The notes under the pieces: model-generated | Told to the model about the DNA's origin: nothing | What the model saw: only the letters and a program-made list of their open reading frames with translations | Database searches by the model: none | Position numbers and translations under genes: made by a program | DNA from: Gottschalkia purinilytica | GTDB taxonomy: Bacteria > Bacillota > Clostridia > Tissierellales > Gottschalkiaceae | Direction: 5' to 3' | Assembly (NCBI RefSeq): GCF_001190785.1 | Contig: NZ_LGSS01000020.1 | Span: forward strand, 1 to 42,193 | Length of the DNA: 42,193 nt | Part shown: piece by piece, positions 17,696 through 31,137 of the stretch | Numbering within the stretch: position 1 is the first letter of the stretch | Layout of the letters: the number at the start of each line of letters is the position of its first letter

Positions 17696-18356
17696 TTACT
17701 ACACCTCCATACATCTATAAAAGCCTTTTTATACTAGATATTAATATATCTATAGTTTTGAATTTTACGATAAATTTGACAATTTATCTTAAATAAAAGC
17801 AAAAAAGTAGTATATATAAGAGTAAAAAACACATAACAAATATATAAAACTTCTTTTTCACTTTAATATTCTAAAGCATTTTATATATTAAACTTTAAAT
17901 ATAATTTAGCCTATTGTAAAAGTTTCTAATTTTCTGAATTTAATATCAGAAAAGTAACATCGACACAATCTCTCTCGACATTATATATAATTATATAACA
18001 CAACCTAATTAACATATTTTTAACAATTTATTAATATTTCTTAACAATTTGTATAGATAAATATTACAATTATGTTTATACATATTGTTGAAAATCACAC
18101 ATTTATAACCTTATTCACTCACTGCAAAGAAAAAATATTCTTTTAATATTCCACAATTAGTTAAATAGTTTTTCTTTTTGTTACATTTTTTTAATATTTT
18201 TATATACTATATATTTACTATCTATTTATTTATTAGACAAATATATATATCAATAGTAAAATTTTGAAATAAAATTAATGTTTAATATGAAACATTAATC
18301 ATATATTATTGATACGATAATCCATCTTATACACAATTTGGAATATGAGATAAGAA
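17696..18356. other. Long AT-rich upstream region of the opp operon, no gene
   Basis: No reading frame is supported. It contains a perfect 8-bp inverted repeat with a 4-base loop (GATAAATT-TGAC-AATTTATC, 17769-17788), a CodY-box-like stretch (17928-17942) and a perfect 10-bp inverted repeat (ATTAATGTTT/AAACATTAAT, 18274-18299). Several TATAAT-like sequences occur near 17985-18000 on the minus strand, but none has a good -35 partner at standard spacing. Confidence 0.5.
17928..17942 (-). promoter_or_regulatory. CodY-box-like sequence upstream of opp
   Basis: AATTTTCTGAATTTA matches 12 of 15 positions of the CodY consensus AATTTTCWGAAAATT, with all mismatches in the last four bases. CodY commonly represses opp operons in low-GC Firmicutes. 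In so AT-rich a region a 12/15 match may be chance. Confidence 0.35.
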
Positions 18357-18393
18357 TAAAAAATAGTCAGTATGACGATTAAGCCTTACTGAC
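18357..18393 (-). terminator. Terminator overlapping the end of gatB
   Basis: GTCAGTA (18366-18372) pairs with TACTGAC (18387-18393); on the minus strand the stem is followed by TATTTTTTATTC. The promoter-proximal arm lies inside the last codons of gatB. Ends the pcrA-ligA-gat transcript. Confidence 0.8.
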
Positions 18394-19809
18394 CATTTCT
18401 AATAATATGTTATTTATTTTTTTTGGATTTGCTTTGCCTTTTGTAGCTTTCATTATTTGTCCTACAAGAAATCCTAATACCTTATCTTTTCCTTGTTTAT
18501 ATTCATTAACAGCATCTTGATTTTGAGACAGTATTTCTTTCACTATTAATCTAAGCTCTTTGTCATCATTTATTTGCTTAAGTCCTAAATCTTCTATTAT
18601 TACTTTAGGTCTTTCCCCTTGTTCAAACATCCTTCTAAATATATCTTTAGCTGTACTATTATTTATATCACCATTACTAATGTAATTTATTAACTCACCT
18701 AAGTCCTTAGATTCAAATTTTATATTATCTATTTTTATTTTACTATCATTCAATCTTCTTAGCATGTCTCCAGTTATCCAGTTTGCTACTTGTTTAGCTT
18801 CTTTAGTATAATTTAGTGTTTCCTCGAAAAAATTAGCTATCTTTTTATCAGCTATAAGAATCTCAACATCGTATTCGGATAACTCATATTTATCAATAAA
18901 TCTTATTTTCTTATCATGTGGTAGTTCTGGAAGACTTTTTTCTATATCACTAATCATATCCTCATTCAATAATACATTAACTATATCGGGTTCTGGAAAG
19001 TATCTATAATCTAGAGCATCCTCTTTGCTTCTCATTGCTAATGTCTTATTTTCTGATTCATCCCATCTTCTTGTTTCTTTACTTCCAATTTTTTTGTATT
19101 TTAAAAGCTCTATATGTCTACTTTCTTCGTATTCAACTGCTCTTATAGCATTTTTAAATGAATTCAGATTCTTAAGCTCTACAATTTCTGTTTTTATATT
19201 ATTATTTTCGTCTACTATATTTATGTTTACATCACATCGAAGTGACCCTTCCTCCATTTTACAATCTGATACTTCTATATACTCTATTATTTGTTTTAAA
19301 TTCTCTAAAAAAATACTCAATTCTTTTGATGAATTTATATCTGGTTCAGTTACAATCTCTATAAGTGGTACTCCACATCTATTATAATCAAGTAGTATAT
19401 TTCTTTCTTTATCATATATAGATTTTCCAGTGTCTTCTTCTATATGTATTCTTTTTATTCTTATCTTTTTATTTGATCCCTCATTTTCTATATTAAGATA
19501 GCCATTTTCACATAATGGATTATAATATTGAGTTGTCTGAAATCCTTTTACTAAGTCCTGATAAAAATAATTTTTTCTATCCATGTTAACTTTATTAGCA
19601 ATCTTACAATTAAGAGCTAACCCCGCTTTTATTCCATACTCTATCACCTTTTCGTTAATAATAGGTAGTGATCCTGGAAGCCCTAAACATACAGGGCATA
19701 CTTGGGTATTTGGTTCTTTTCCAAACTCAGTTGAACAACCGCAAAATATCTTTGTATTAGTATTTAATTCTACATGTATTTCTAGTCCTATAAGGGTTTT
19801 ATAAGACAT
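18379..19809 (-). CDS. gatB: Asp-tRNA(Asn)/Glu-tRNA(Gln) amidotransferase subunit B
   Basis: A 476-aa subunit that binds the mischarged tRNA and activates its acyl group. Landmarks are GLEIHVELNT at the start, the zinc-site region CGCSTEF...CPVCLGLPGSLP, NYFYQDLVKGFQTTQY, RIHIEEDTGKS, DYNRCGVPLIEIVTEPD, and the C-terminal YqeY-like tail domain ending VGQIMKATKGKANPKKIN. The ATG at 19809 follows AGGAG by eight bases; an upstream in-frame TTG at 19833 lacks a site and is rejected. Last gene of the gat group, 55 bases after gatA. Confidence 0.96.
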   Translation of the reverse strand: MSYKTLIGLEIHVELNTNTKIFCGCSTEFGKEPNTQVCPVCLGLPGSLPIINEKVIEYGIKAGLALNCKIANKVNMDRKNYFYQDLVKGFQTTQYYNPLCENGYLNIENEGSNKKIRIKRIHIEEDTGKSIYDKERNILLDYNRCGVPLIEIVTEPDINSSKELSIFLENLKQIIEYIEVSDCKMEEGSLRCDVNINIVDENNNIKTEIVELKNLNSFKNAIRAVEYEESRHIELLKYKKIGSKETRRWDESENKTLAMRSKEDALDYRYFPEPDIVNVLLNEDMISDIEKSLPELPHDKKIRFIDKYELSEYDVEILIADKKIANFFEETLNYTKEAKQVANWITGDMLRRLNDSKIKIDNIKFESKDLGELINYISNGDINNSTAKDIFRRMFEQGERPKVIIEDLGLKQINDDKELRLIVKEILSQNQDAVNEYKQGKDKVLGFLVGQIMKATKGKANPKKINNILLEMVSKA

Positions 19810-19864
19810 TTTATCAACTCCTGTTTTTATCAATTATTCATAATAAAACTTTTCAAAGACTTCA

Positions 19865-21301
19865 TTAGCATACTTTATTTTTTTCATAAGCATAAGCTAT
19901 CTTAAAAATAGCTTTTTCATTAAGTCTATTGCTCATTATCTGCATTCCTATAGGTAAATTATCAATTTTACCACAAGGAATAGTCATAGCTGGAATTCCA
20001 ACTAAGTTAGCTGGAGTTGTTAATTTATCTAATATATGACCATATTCACCATTACTTTCCTTACTACCTAGCTTAAAGGGTAGATTAATTGTAGTAGGTG
20101 TTATTAAAACATCATACTTTCTAAATATATTTTCATATTCATTTTTTAATAATGTTCTTATCTTACAAGCTTTTTCATAATATTTTTCATAGTTACTAGA
20201 ACTTAAAAAGTAGTTCCCAATTAGTATTCTCTTCTTTACTTCTTCTCCAAATCCTTCGCTCCTGTTTTTTATAATTAAGTCTTCTATTGAACTATAATTA
20301 TCGCTTCTATATCCATACCTTATTCCATCAAATCTCCCTAAATTAGAACTGGCTTCTACTAACGATATTATATAGTATGCTGATAATGCATACTCTGTAG
20401 TTGGAAGTGAAATTTCATCAATATTAGCTCCTAGTCTTTCAAGGAACATTATTTCTTCTAGCACTTTTTCCCTTATACGTTCATCCACTTCTGATCCAAA
20501 GTATTCTCTTGGTATACCTATTTTCATTCCTTTAATATTGTCTATTAGATATTCTCTATAGTTTTCTTTTTCTCTATTAATAGATGTAGAGTCAAATTTA
20601 TCGTTGCCCGATACGCTATTCAACACTATAGCACAATCCTCTACATTCTTAGTTATAATTCCTATTTGATCTAAAGACGAGGCAAAAGAAACTAGTCCAT
20701 ATCTAGAAATTAATCCATAAGTAGGTTTAAGTCCTACTACTCCACAATAACTAGCAGGTTGTCTTACAGAGCCTCCCGTAGAAGAAGCTATAGAAAAAAG
20801 TACTTGTCTAGATGCCACGCTAGCAGCTGATCCGCCACTTGATCCTCCTGGAACTCTAGATTTATCTACAGGATTTTTAGTAGAATTAAAATAAGAAGTT
20901 TCATTAGACGATCCCATAGCAAATTCATCCATATTATTCTTACCTATTATGATTGCTCCATCTTCTTTTAATTTTTTAGAAACGGTAGCATCATATGGTG
21001 CTATGAAATCTTTCATCATCTTTGAAGCACAAGTTGTCTTAAATCCTTCTACCATTATATTATCTTTTATAGAACATGGAATTCCTGCTAAATCGGATAT
21101 AGTCTTCATTCTTATAATAGTATCATCCACTTGTTTAGCCCTTTTTATTGCATAATCTTCAAATACAGATATAAAAGAATTTAAATCAGATTCCGTTTCA
21201 CTTATTCTTTTTAAATAGCTTTTCACTATATCTTGTGAATTTATCTCTTTTTTTCTTAATAAATCTATTAAATCATGTATAGTGAGATGAGTTAGATCCA
21301 C
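19865..21301 (-). CDS. gatA: Asp-tRNA(Asn)/Glu-tRNA(Gln) amidotransferase subunit A
   Basis: A 478-aa amidase-signature enzyme that releases ammonia from glutamine or asparagine for transamidation. The Ser-cisSer-Lys triad is visible: Lys in GIPCSIKDNI (about 79), cis-Ser in GGSSGGSAA (about 154) and nucleophilic Ser in STGGSVRQP (about 177). I prefer a GTG start at 21301 (reading M-DLTHLTIHDL, which fits the family N-terminus), with AAAGGA eight bases upstream. The ATG at 21310 sits directly on that site and is unlikely to be used. Confidence 0.95.
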   Translation of the reverse strand: MDLTHLTIHDLIDLLRKKEINSQDIVKSYLKRISETESDLNSFISVFEDYAIKRAKQVDDTIIRMKTISDLAGIPCSIKDNIMVEGFKTTCASKMMKDFIAPYDATVSKKLKEDGAIIIGKNNMDEFAMGSSNETSYFNSTKNPVDKSRVPGGSSGGSAASVASRQVLFSIASSTGGSVRQPASYCGVVGLKPTYGLISRYGLVSFASSLDQIGIITKNVEDCAIVLNSVSGNDKFDSTSINREKENYREYLIDNIKGMKIGIPREYFGSEVDERIREKVLEEIMFLERLGANIDEISLPTTEYALSAYYIISLVEASSNLGRFDGIRYGYRSDNYSSIEDLIIKNRSEGFGEEVKKRILIGNYFLSSSNYEKYYEKACKIRTLLKNEYENIFRKYDVLITPTTINLPFKLGSKESNGEYGHILDKLTTPANLVGIPAMTIPCGKIDNLPIGMQIMSNRLNEKAIFKIAYAYEKNKVC

Positions 21302-21387
21302 TTGTATCATCCTTTCAATACTTCAAATATGAAGCAATATATTAACTTATTAATAATTTTCCTACGTACTTCATATAGTTAAGTAAT

Positions 21388-21930
21388 TTATTTATTTCTA
21401 TTTTTCCAGTTGTACTTAGATATAGACATTTCATACAAATTCCAATAACCGTTTTCAACCTTCCTCGCATTTTTAATAAGATTTTCTTTTACAAATCCAA
21501 CACCCTCGTAACACTTAATAGCACCAGAGTTAAAATCAAATACTTTAAGGATTATCTTCTCTAGTTTAAACTTTGTAAATCCAATCCTTAATAATTCTTC
21601 TAATACTAGTTTCCCTATTCCTCTACCTCTTACATTTTCTTCTCCTATTAAAAATCTTCCTATTTTCCCAACCATATTGACCTTATCTTCTATGCATAAC
21701 TCAACAGTTCCAATAGTTTCATTTGTATCAGCTAATATTATTTTATAAACGAATATATCAGAATTTTCTTTTTTAACTTTATTATAAAAATATTCTCGGA
21801 TTTGATCTTCAGTTAAAGGATATGTATACACAGGCCCAGCCCATTGCAATAAATAATCTGACGTCTTATTTCCATTCCATTCAACTATTTTTCTAAAGTC
21901 TTTTTCTTCTAAGTACTGAAGCTTTATCAT
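21388..21930 (-). CDS. GNAT-family N-acetyltransferase (RimL-like)
   Basis: A 180-aa GNAT acetyltransferase. The acetyl-CoA pyrophosphate-binding motif A is RGRGIGK at about residues 101-107, preceded by the GRFLIGEENV strand and followed by LEELLRIGF...KIILKVFDFNSGAIKCYEGVGF, the RimJ/RimL-type pattern. Substrate unknown. It lies between gatC and gatA, genes that are normally adjacent, and is bounded upstream by a hairpin (21992-22025). It has its own strong AGGGGGA site. It looks like a gene inserted into a conserved operon. Codon use and base composition appear similar to the neighbours, so I see no sign of recent transfer. Confidence 0.88.
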   Translation of the reverse strand: MIKLQYLEEKDFRKIVEWNGNKTSDYLLQWAGPVYTYPLTEDQIREYFYNKVKKENSDIFVYKIILADTNETIGTVELCIEDKVNMVGKIGRFLIGEENVRGRGIGKLVLEELLRIGFTKFKLEKIILKVFDFNSGAIKCYEGVGFVKENLIKNARKVENGYWNLYEMSISKYNWKNRNK

Positions 21931-21991
21931 TTTAATTCCCCCTAAATAACGAGAAATATGAATTTCTTACTAAGTTAATCATATACAAATT

Positions 21992-22025
21992 TGCACCAAG
22001 AAGAGTTATTATTCTACTTGGTGCA
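21992..22025 (-). terminator. Hairpin between gatC and the GNAT gene
   Basis: Perfect 9-bp arms TGCACCAAG (21992-22000) and CTTGGTGCA (22017-22025). The minus-strand continuation is AATTTGTATAT, so it is terminator-like but without a strong T-run. It may attenuate transcription between pcrA-ligA-gatC and GNAT-gatA-gatB. Confidence 0.5.
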
Positions 22026-22084
22026 TAAAATTATCCTAATATTTTTTCGATTACCCAGGAAATATGCTGATACTTATTGTCAAT

Positions 22085-22366
22085 TTATTTTGTAGAAATT
22101 TTAAAATAATCGTCAAGAGTATCTTTTGCATTCATTAAAGCCTTATTTTTATCCATACTTTCTTTTAAGACATCTTCTCTTGTTACATTCATTTGTGAAT
22201 GAATATAGTAAGTAGGCTCTATATTTGTCGTATTCATTTCTTCAATCTTTTCTACATAGTTTAGTAATATTTCTATATCTTTTATGAATTTCTCTTTTTC
22301 CTTACCTTTTATTTCTAATTTTGATAGTTTTATAACTTTCTCGATTTCTTCCTCTGTAATAGTCAT
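22085..22366 (-). CDS. gatC: Asp-tRNA(Asn)/Glu-tRNA(Gln) amidotransferase subunit C
   Basis: A 93-aa subunit that holds GatA and GatB together. Typical features: TEEEIEKVIKLSKLEIKG at the N-terminus, a middle LNYVEKIEEMNTTNIEP (usual form L..VE.L...DT.....P), and a late REDVLKES segment. ATG start behind GGAGGGA, 15 bases after the ligA stop. It is separated from gatA by the GNAT gene. Confidence 0.95.
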   Translation of the reverse strand: MTITEEEIEKVIKLSKLEIKGKEKEKFIKDIEILLNYVEKIEEMNTTNIEPTYYIHSQMNVTREDVLKESMDKNKALMNAKDTLDDYFKISTK

Positions 22367-22381
22367 TATATTCCCTCCATA

Positions 22382-26612
<4,231 letters not shown>

Positions 26613-26804
26613 TTTATTTTCCCCTTTCTTCTCATTGTCTACTTATACTATTATATAAGAAAGTATCTCCTTATTAAAGATGATTAGTCAATGATATTAG
26701 TAGTGTAACTATATCATATTTTATTCTTATATTTAACAGCCCTATATAAGAAGTTTCTAACTTCTGTAAATGTGAGTAGTTCACCAATTATAAACCTAAT
26801 TAAA

Positions 26805-26836
26805 AATGAGCCTCTTTTAATATTAAGAGACTCATT
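26805..26836 (-). terminator. Intrinsic terminator of the chemoreceptor gene
   Basis: AATGAGCCTCTT (26805-26816) pairs with AAGAGACTCATT (26825-26836) with a single wobble; on the minus strand TTTTTAATTA follows. About 20 bases past the chemoreceptor stop. Confidence 0.85.
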
Positions 26837-26857
26837 ACTTTAATTATAATTATTCTA

Positions 26858-28306
26858 TTAAAACACATATTCTCCTTTTTCTAATAAATCTTTTGTTATA
26901 TTTATCATTTCATCAAACATAGTTATTATAGTTTTAGATAACTCTTTAGCCTTTTCTACTTGAGAGTAAGCTTCCTTAATATTTTCTCTCTTTATTAAAT
27001 TAATAACTACTTCTCCTATATTATGCAAGTCTTCATGATAAGAATCAACTTCAGACCATATTTCTAAAATTTGGGGATTTTTAGGACTAACAGAGTGATA
27101 AAAATGTCCAAAAGCACATCTATGTCCATCTGTCTGGATAGGTAGAACTTTCACTTCATTTACCATAGATTCTAAAGTCAGAACCCAATTCTTGTGGGCA
27201 GTTATAGCAGATTCCACATTTTTGATAAAGTCATCATTGGAAATTCTATACTTATCTTGATTACTAAGCTTTCCACCAACTTTAGCTACACTAGATACCT
27301 TATTTTCTATATCTTTAATTCCACTAGATATCTCTTTAATTTTATTAGATACATCTGTTAACTCAGTTGAAGTATTGTTCATTTTTTCTATTATATTAGT
27401 TGTATCTCCCATTGCACTACTTATTTCCTCCGTAGCAGAGCTAAGTTCTTGACTTGTATTAGATATAGCATTAATTCCATCTACAGTTTCACTTATTAGT
27501 TCATTATTTTTATTAAATATGTATATGAGCTCATCTAATTGAGCTTTAACTGATTCTATTTCATCTACTGATTCTGAAACACTCTTAGAACTATTCTCAG
27601 AGGCTATATTTATATCTTCTATATGTATACTAAGACCTTCTAATAGTTTTTTTGTATCTGCTGAAAGCTTCCTCACTTCTTCAGCTACAACATTAAATCC
27701 CTTACCATGCTCACCTGCTCTTGCTGCCTCTATAGAAGCATTTAATGCTAGTATATTTATTTGTTCTGATATAGAATCTATATCTTCCATTGTTTTTTTT
27801 ACATTCTTAGTTATATTGATCAAACTTGAAACATTATCATACATAGTATGTGATATATTTGTTACATATTCAATACTCTCTCCTATAACCTCCGCCATTT
27901 CTTTACTTGATGTCACATTATTACTCATCTCTTTAGTTTTATCATTCATAACAGATAAAGAATCTGAAACCTCTATAGAATTATTTTCAAGTTCGGCCAT
28001 ATTTGCAGATATTTCTTCAAAAACTGATGCTAATCCATCAGATATATTACTTATATTTGAAACACCGTCATTTATTTCACTTGAGTAATGTTCTAACTTT
28101 ACGTCAAAAGTACTAATATCTATGGCTATATCTAATATACTGTGAATAATATACTCTATCTCTTCTTTATTTCCATAAAATTTATGTGATAAATCTATTA
28201 ATTTTCTTACTATTCTATCTTTTGTATCAATTCTATTAGAATCCTCTAATTTATCTTTTAACATGTCATCTATAATCTCTTCATACTTTCTTTTACTTAG
28301 AATCAT
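26858..28306 (-). CDS. Soluble methyl-accepting chemotaxis-type protein with CZB domain
   Basis: A chemoreceptor-like protein of about 482 aa with no membrane segment, signal peptide or HAMP domain. It is coiled-coil for most of its length, with the MCP hairpin tip [35 protein letters not shown] at about residues 182-214. It ends in a chemoreceptor zinc-binding (CZB) domain with ligands H371 (AHKNW), C397 in RCAFGHFY, and H424/H428 (YHEDLH). CZB domains sense zinc or hypochlorite-type oxidation in other bacteria. I take the ATG at 28306; the ATG at 28315 is too close to AGGAG. Monocistronic. Confidence 0.9.
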   Translation of the reverse strand: MILSKRKYEEIIDDMLKDKLEDSNRIDTKDRIVRKLIDLSHKFYGNKEEIEYIIHSILDIAIDISTFDVKLEHYSSEINDGVSNISNISDGLASVFEEISANMAELENNSIEVSDSLSVMNDKTKEMSNNVTSSKEMAEVIGESIEYVTNISHTMYDNVSSLINITKNVKKTMEDIDSISEQINILALNASIEAARAGEHGKGFNVVAEEVRKLSADTKKLLEGLSIHIEDINIASENSSKSVSESVDEIESVKAQLDELIYIFNKNNELISETVDGINAISNTSQELSSATEEISSAMGDTTNIIEKMNNTSTELTDVSNKIKEISSGIKDIENKVSSVAKVGGKLSNQDKYRISNDDFIKNVESAITAHKNWVLTLESMVNEVKVLPIQTDGHRCAFGHFYHSVSPKNPQILEIWSEVDSYHEDLHNIGEVVINLIKRENIKEAYSQVEKAKELSKTIITMFDEMINITKDLLEKGEYVF

Positions 28307-28315
28307 TTTTATCAT

Positions 28316-28571
28316 TCTCCTTATATCTCTACGTATTTAAGAAATTTTATAATCTCTAATAATTTAGTTTACTCAAGTTTTTCAATATAATATATAAGTT
28401 ATTTTAACATATTTTATCATTATATTATGTTTTTTTACATATTTCGCATATTTTTTTACTAATAAATTATATTCCCTCATTTAGCTATGTTTAACTATTT
28501 TTTTTGTATAGATCAACTATAAATAGTTTTATTTTTCTTTTAATTATCTATATATCTTTTATAAAAGTTAC
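28316..28571. other. Intergenic AT-rich stretch, no gene
   Basis: Very AT-rich with no supported frame. It should contain the chemoreceptor promoter on the minus strand, but I cannot call one. Confidence 0.4.
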
Positions 28572-28619
28572 AAAAAATAATGGCTAGTCAATTAATCGGT
28601 TGATTAGCCATTATTTTTT
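28572..28619. terminator. Strong 20-bp terminator after the rhodanese gene
   Basis: Arms 28572-28591 and 28600-28619 (AAAAAATAATGGCTAGTCAA against TTGATTAGCCATTATTTTTT) pair with one wobble around an 8-base loop and carry an A-run and a T-run on opposite sides. It marks the end of the accessory locus on the minus strand. Confidence 0.9.
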
Positions 28620-28665
28620 ATATCATAATTATGTTTTTTTATATTATTAATTAAGTTTCATATTA

Positions 28666-29625
28666 TTAATCCAATGGTTTCGAAACCTCTAACCCTGATT
28701 TTTCATATTCTGCCCAAGACCCATCATAATTTTTAACATTTTCATATCCCAATAATTCTCTTAATACGAAAACTGTATGTGCCGATTTCACTCCAGATTG
28801 ACAGAAAGGTAATATAGCTTCTTTATCTTTTGTTATTCCTTTTTCCCCATATAGTTTTTCAAGTTCTTCCGCACTTTTAAATGTACCATCTTCATTTAAT
28901 ACTTGTGTCCATTCTATCCATACTGATTTTGGAATAGATCCATCCTTAACTTCTTTCTCCGAACGTGAATCTAAAGGTATTACATTTTTATTATCTGAAT
29001 TTTTCTTAATAAAATCTAAATCAGCAACATAATCTTTGTTAGGTTCTTGTGCTTTATATTGTGTTGCTTCTTTTTCATCAGATAAAGCTTTTGTTTCAAA
29101 TCCTGCTTTTTTCCAAGCATCTACTCCACCCTCTAATATTTTTACATTTTCATGGCCATATACTTTCATAGTCCACCATAAACGTGAAGCCCATAATCCG
29201 TTATCAGCATCATAAATAACTACAGTATCATCATTTTTAATTCCTGCTTTACTTAAAACTTCTTCTATTTTTTCTCTATTAACCATCATTTTAGAGACAC
29301 CATTTACTTCTGTCATAATATCATCTCTTTTGATTTTAACTGCTCCCGGTATGTATCCCCCTGGAAGTTTACCATCTCTTAGGTCTATTATAACAGCTTC
29401 TTTTAGGTCTTTTAGTTCTTTAGCCGTTATAATACTTTCTGGTTTAGCATACCCTTTTTGATTTTTTTCTTGTTTATTATCTTCTTTTTTACTAGCACTT
29501 GTTGTATCTTCAGTAGTTTTTTCTTGATTAGTTTGATTTGTTTCTGTTTTTTTAGAACATCCAACTGTAGCTACTGTTAAAGACAAAGCTAGTACTCCAA
29601 TTAATGCTATTTTTTTACTTAACAT
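28666..29625 (-). CDS. Exported tandem-rhodanese lipoprotein (thiosulfate/3-mercaptopyruvate sulfurtransferase-like)
   Basis: A 319-aa lipoprotein: signal peptide with lipobox TVGC (Cys23), a low-complexity Thr/Glu/Lys linker (24-58), then two rhodanese domains (about 62-180 and 195-315). The catalytic loop of the second domain is FCQSGVKS with active Cys275. The first domain has no Cys (YDADNGLWASR), as is normal for an inactive structural copy. It would move sulfane sulfur (or selenium) on the outer face of the membrane. Extracytoplasmic rhodaneses are uncommon; E. coli YnjE, encoded next to the ynjBCD transporter, is the closest contextual parallel. Last gene of the locus. Confidence 0.88.
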   Translation of the reverse strand: MLSKKIALIGVLALSLTVATVGCSKKTETNQTNQEKTTEDTTSASKKEDNKQEKNQKGYAKPESIITAKELKDLKEAVIIDLRDGKLPGGYIPGAVKIKRDDIMTEVNGVSKMMVNREKIEEVLSKAGIKNDDTVVIYDADNGLWASRLWWTMKVYGHENVKILEGGVDAWKKAGFETKALSDEKEATQYKAQEPNKDYVADLDFIKKNSDNKNVIPLDSRSEKEVKDGSIPKSVWIEWTQVLNEDGTFKSAEELEKLYGEKGITKDKEAILPFCQSGVKSAHTVFVLRELLGYENVKNYDGSWAEYEKSGLEVSKPLD

Positions 29626-29691
29626 TATTACTCCCCCTTATACTGTACATCAAAATTTTATCTAAAAGCTTTTATTTAGCTTTCATACAAT

Positions 29692-30402
29692 TTAAACATC
29701 AATATTCTTTTTCTTCTTAAGCCACCCTGGTATAAGTGAAACTATAACAAACAGTACTGCACCAGCTCCTAAATATGCAAAAGTCTTTCCTGTGTTTCCT
29801 TCTCCACTTGCTAATGCCCCACTCATAAATGTAATTGCTATAGTTCCAGGTAACATACATATCCAAGAAACCAATATATACGTTGATAGTTTAATATCTG
29901 TTAGCCCGTACACATAATTTTGAACATTAAACGGAAATATAGGTACTAACCTTGTTATCATTAACATTCTCCAGCCCTGCTGTTTTACTCCATCATCTAT
30001 TCTTTTAAGATTTTTATTCTTTTCAATCAATCCTTCAACCATATCTCTAGCTGTATATCTTCCTACTATGAATGCCATTGTTGCACCTATCGTTGATCCT
30101 ATTGAAGCCCAAACTGCTCCCCATAAAGAACCAAAAGCTAACCCAGCTAATATCCCTATTGGTAAACCTGGTAAAAAGAAAATACAAGCAATAACATACA
30201 GCCCTATGTATACAATAGGTCCAAGTATACCAAAGTCATTTATCCAATTTTTAAGATTTTGAATATTCTTAATACTTATATATTCAAACAATCCAAAATG
30301 CCTCATAAGTAAAATGATAGCGGTTATAATTGCTATTATGATTCCTATCTTTAAATAGTTTTTTTTCTTATTTTTAATTTCACTATTTTTTGTATCTTCC
30401 AC
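29692..30402 (-). CDS. TVP38/TMEM64-family (VTT) membrane protein
   Basis: A 236-aa membrane protein. A first helix at about residues 16-33 is followed by the VTT core: YVIACIFFLPGLPIGILAGLAFGSLWGAVWASIGSTIGATMAFIVGRY (about 70-117), then MLMITRLVPIFPFNVQNYVYGLTDI and two more helices. The F.PG...LAG..FG and R..P..P....Y..G motifs match the YdjX/YdjZ-type TVP38 family. Start is GTG at 30402, six bases after AAAGGAGG. It sits between the C_GCAxxG_C_C gene and the rhodanese gene, with about 66 bases before the latter. YdjX and YdjZ lie in the E. coli operon with ynjBCDE. Confidence 0.9.
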   Translation of the reverse strand: MEDTKNSEIKNKKKNYLKIGIIIAIITAIILLMRHFGLFEYISIKNIQNLKNWINDFGILGPIVYIGLYVIACIFFLPGLPIGILAGLAFGSLWGAVWASIGSTIGATMAFIVGRYTARDMVEGLIEKNKNLKRIDDGVKQQGWRMLMITRLVPIFPFNVQNYVYGLTDIKLSTYILVSWICMLPGTIAITFMSGALASGEGNTGKTFAYLGAGAVLFVIVSLIPGWLKKKKNIDV

Positions 30403-30436
30403 TTTACCCCTCCTTTTTTTAGTTAATAGATAATCG

Positions 30437-30907
30437 TTATCCTAGTACTTTTGAAATTAAGCTTTTATTTTCAAGTATAATCTCCATAACCATTTCACAT
30501 ATATCCCCTGTAACTTTAGTACATCTTTCCTTATGTTCTTTGGAACCAAATTTGTAATCTTTTATAAGGACTCTACAGCAAGCACTACCATACTTCTCTC
30601 TAAACTTATCATGCAACTGTTGTGATAACTTCATCACTTTTCTATTACCGCCCCCTGGTTTCTTTCTTCCGTATACGAGTCCTAGGGCAGTTTGTCCACC
30701 AGTTAAAGCACCGCAACTACATCCTGCACCTCCCATTCCAACAGGAAATCCTGATGTAAGTCTCACATACTCCTCTGGCATTCCGCACTCTAATACTTTA
30801 TTAACCGAAGCCAATATAGCCTCAGAACATAAGTATTCTTCTTTTCTGTAGTAACCTTCAGCTAGTTCTCTAGCTTTCTTCATAAGTTCCTTGTCTTTTT
30901 CCTTCAA
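30437..30907 (-). CDS. C_GCAxxG_C_C-family redox protein
   Basis: A 156-aa protein with the Cys pattern of the C_GCAxxG_C_C family: an early Cys (YLCSEAIL), a central GAGCSCGALTGG block (here GCSCGA in place of GCAxxG), a CC pair (SACCRVLI), and Cys in ERCTKVTGDIC. The family is thought to carry a metal or redox centre; reactions are unknown. A GTG at 30916 abuts the GGGGGAG site, so I prefer the TTG at 30907, eight bases downstream of it. Downstream neighbours are the VTT and rhodanese genes. Upstream is the 684-base spacer with the IS605-like remnant. Confidence 0.85.
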   Translation of the reverse strand: MKEKDKELMKKARELAEGYYRKEEYLCSEAILASVNKVLECGMPEEYVRLTSGFPVGMGGAGCSCGALTGGQTALGLVYGRKKPGGGNRKVMKLSQQLHDKFREKYGSACCRVLIKDYKFGSKEHKERCTKVTGDICEMVMEIILENKSLISKVLG

Positions 30908-31017
30908 TGAACTCACTCCCCCAAATTTTCATAACATATTGATGATCTACACTATACAATTTCACTTATAACGTATATAAAATATATGATTGTACTATAT
31001 AAAACATTTAGATTTTG

Positions 31018-31035
31018 ATAAGTTACATAAAAATA
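31018..31035 (+). repeat. Direct repeat, left copy
   Basis: ATAAGTTACATAAAAATA; a 17/18 copy (ATAAGTTGCATAAAAATA) occurs at 31568-31585. The two copies flank the structured element in the spacer. Confidence 0.7.
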
Positions 31036-31137
31036 GAACAAACAAGAATATAAAATTAAGAAAGATTTTTTTAAGATATAACAATTTATGTGTTTTATTA
31101 TATCCATATATAAATTTTCTTAAAGTCTCTTACATCC

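Noticed and set aside
19809-19833. Longer gatB start at an upstream TTG
   Set aside because: The AGGAG site lies inside this extension and is correctly spaced for the ATG at 19809, whose N-terminus matches GatB.
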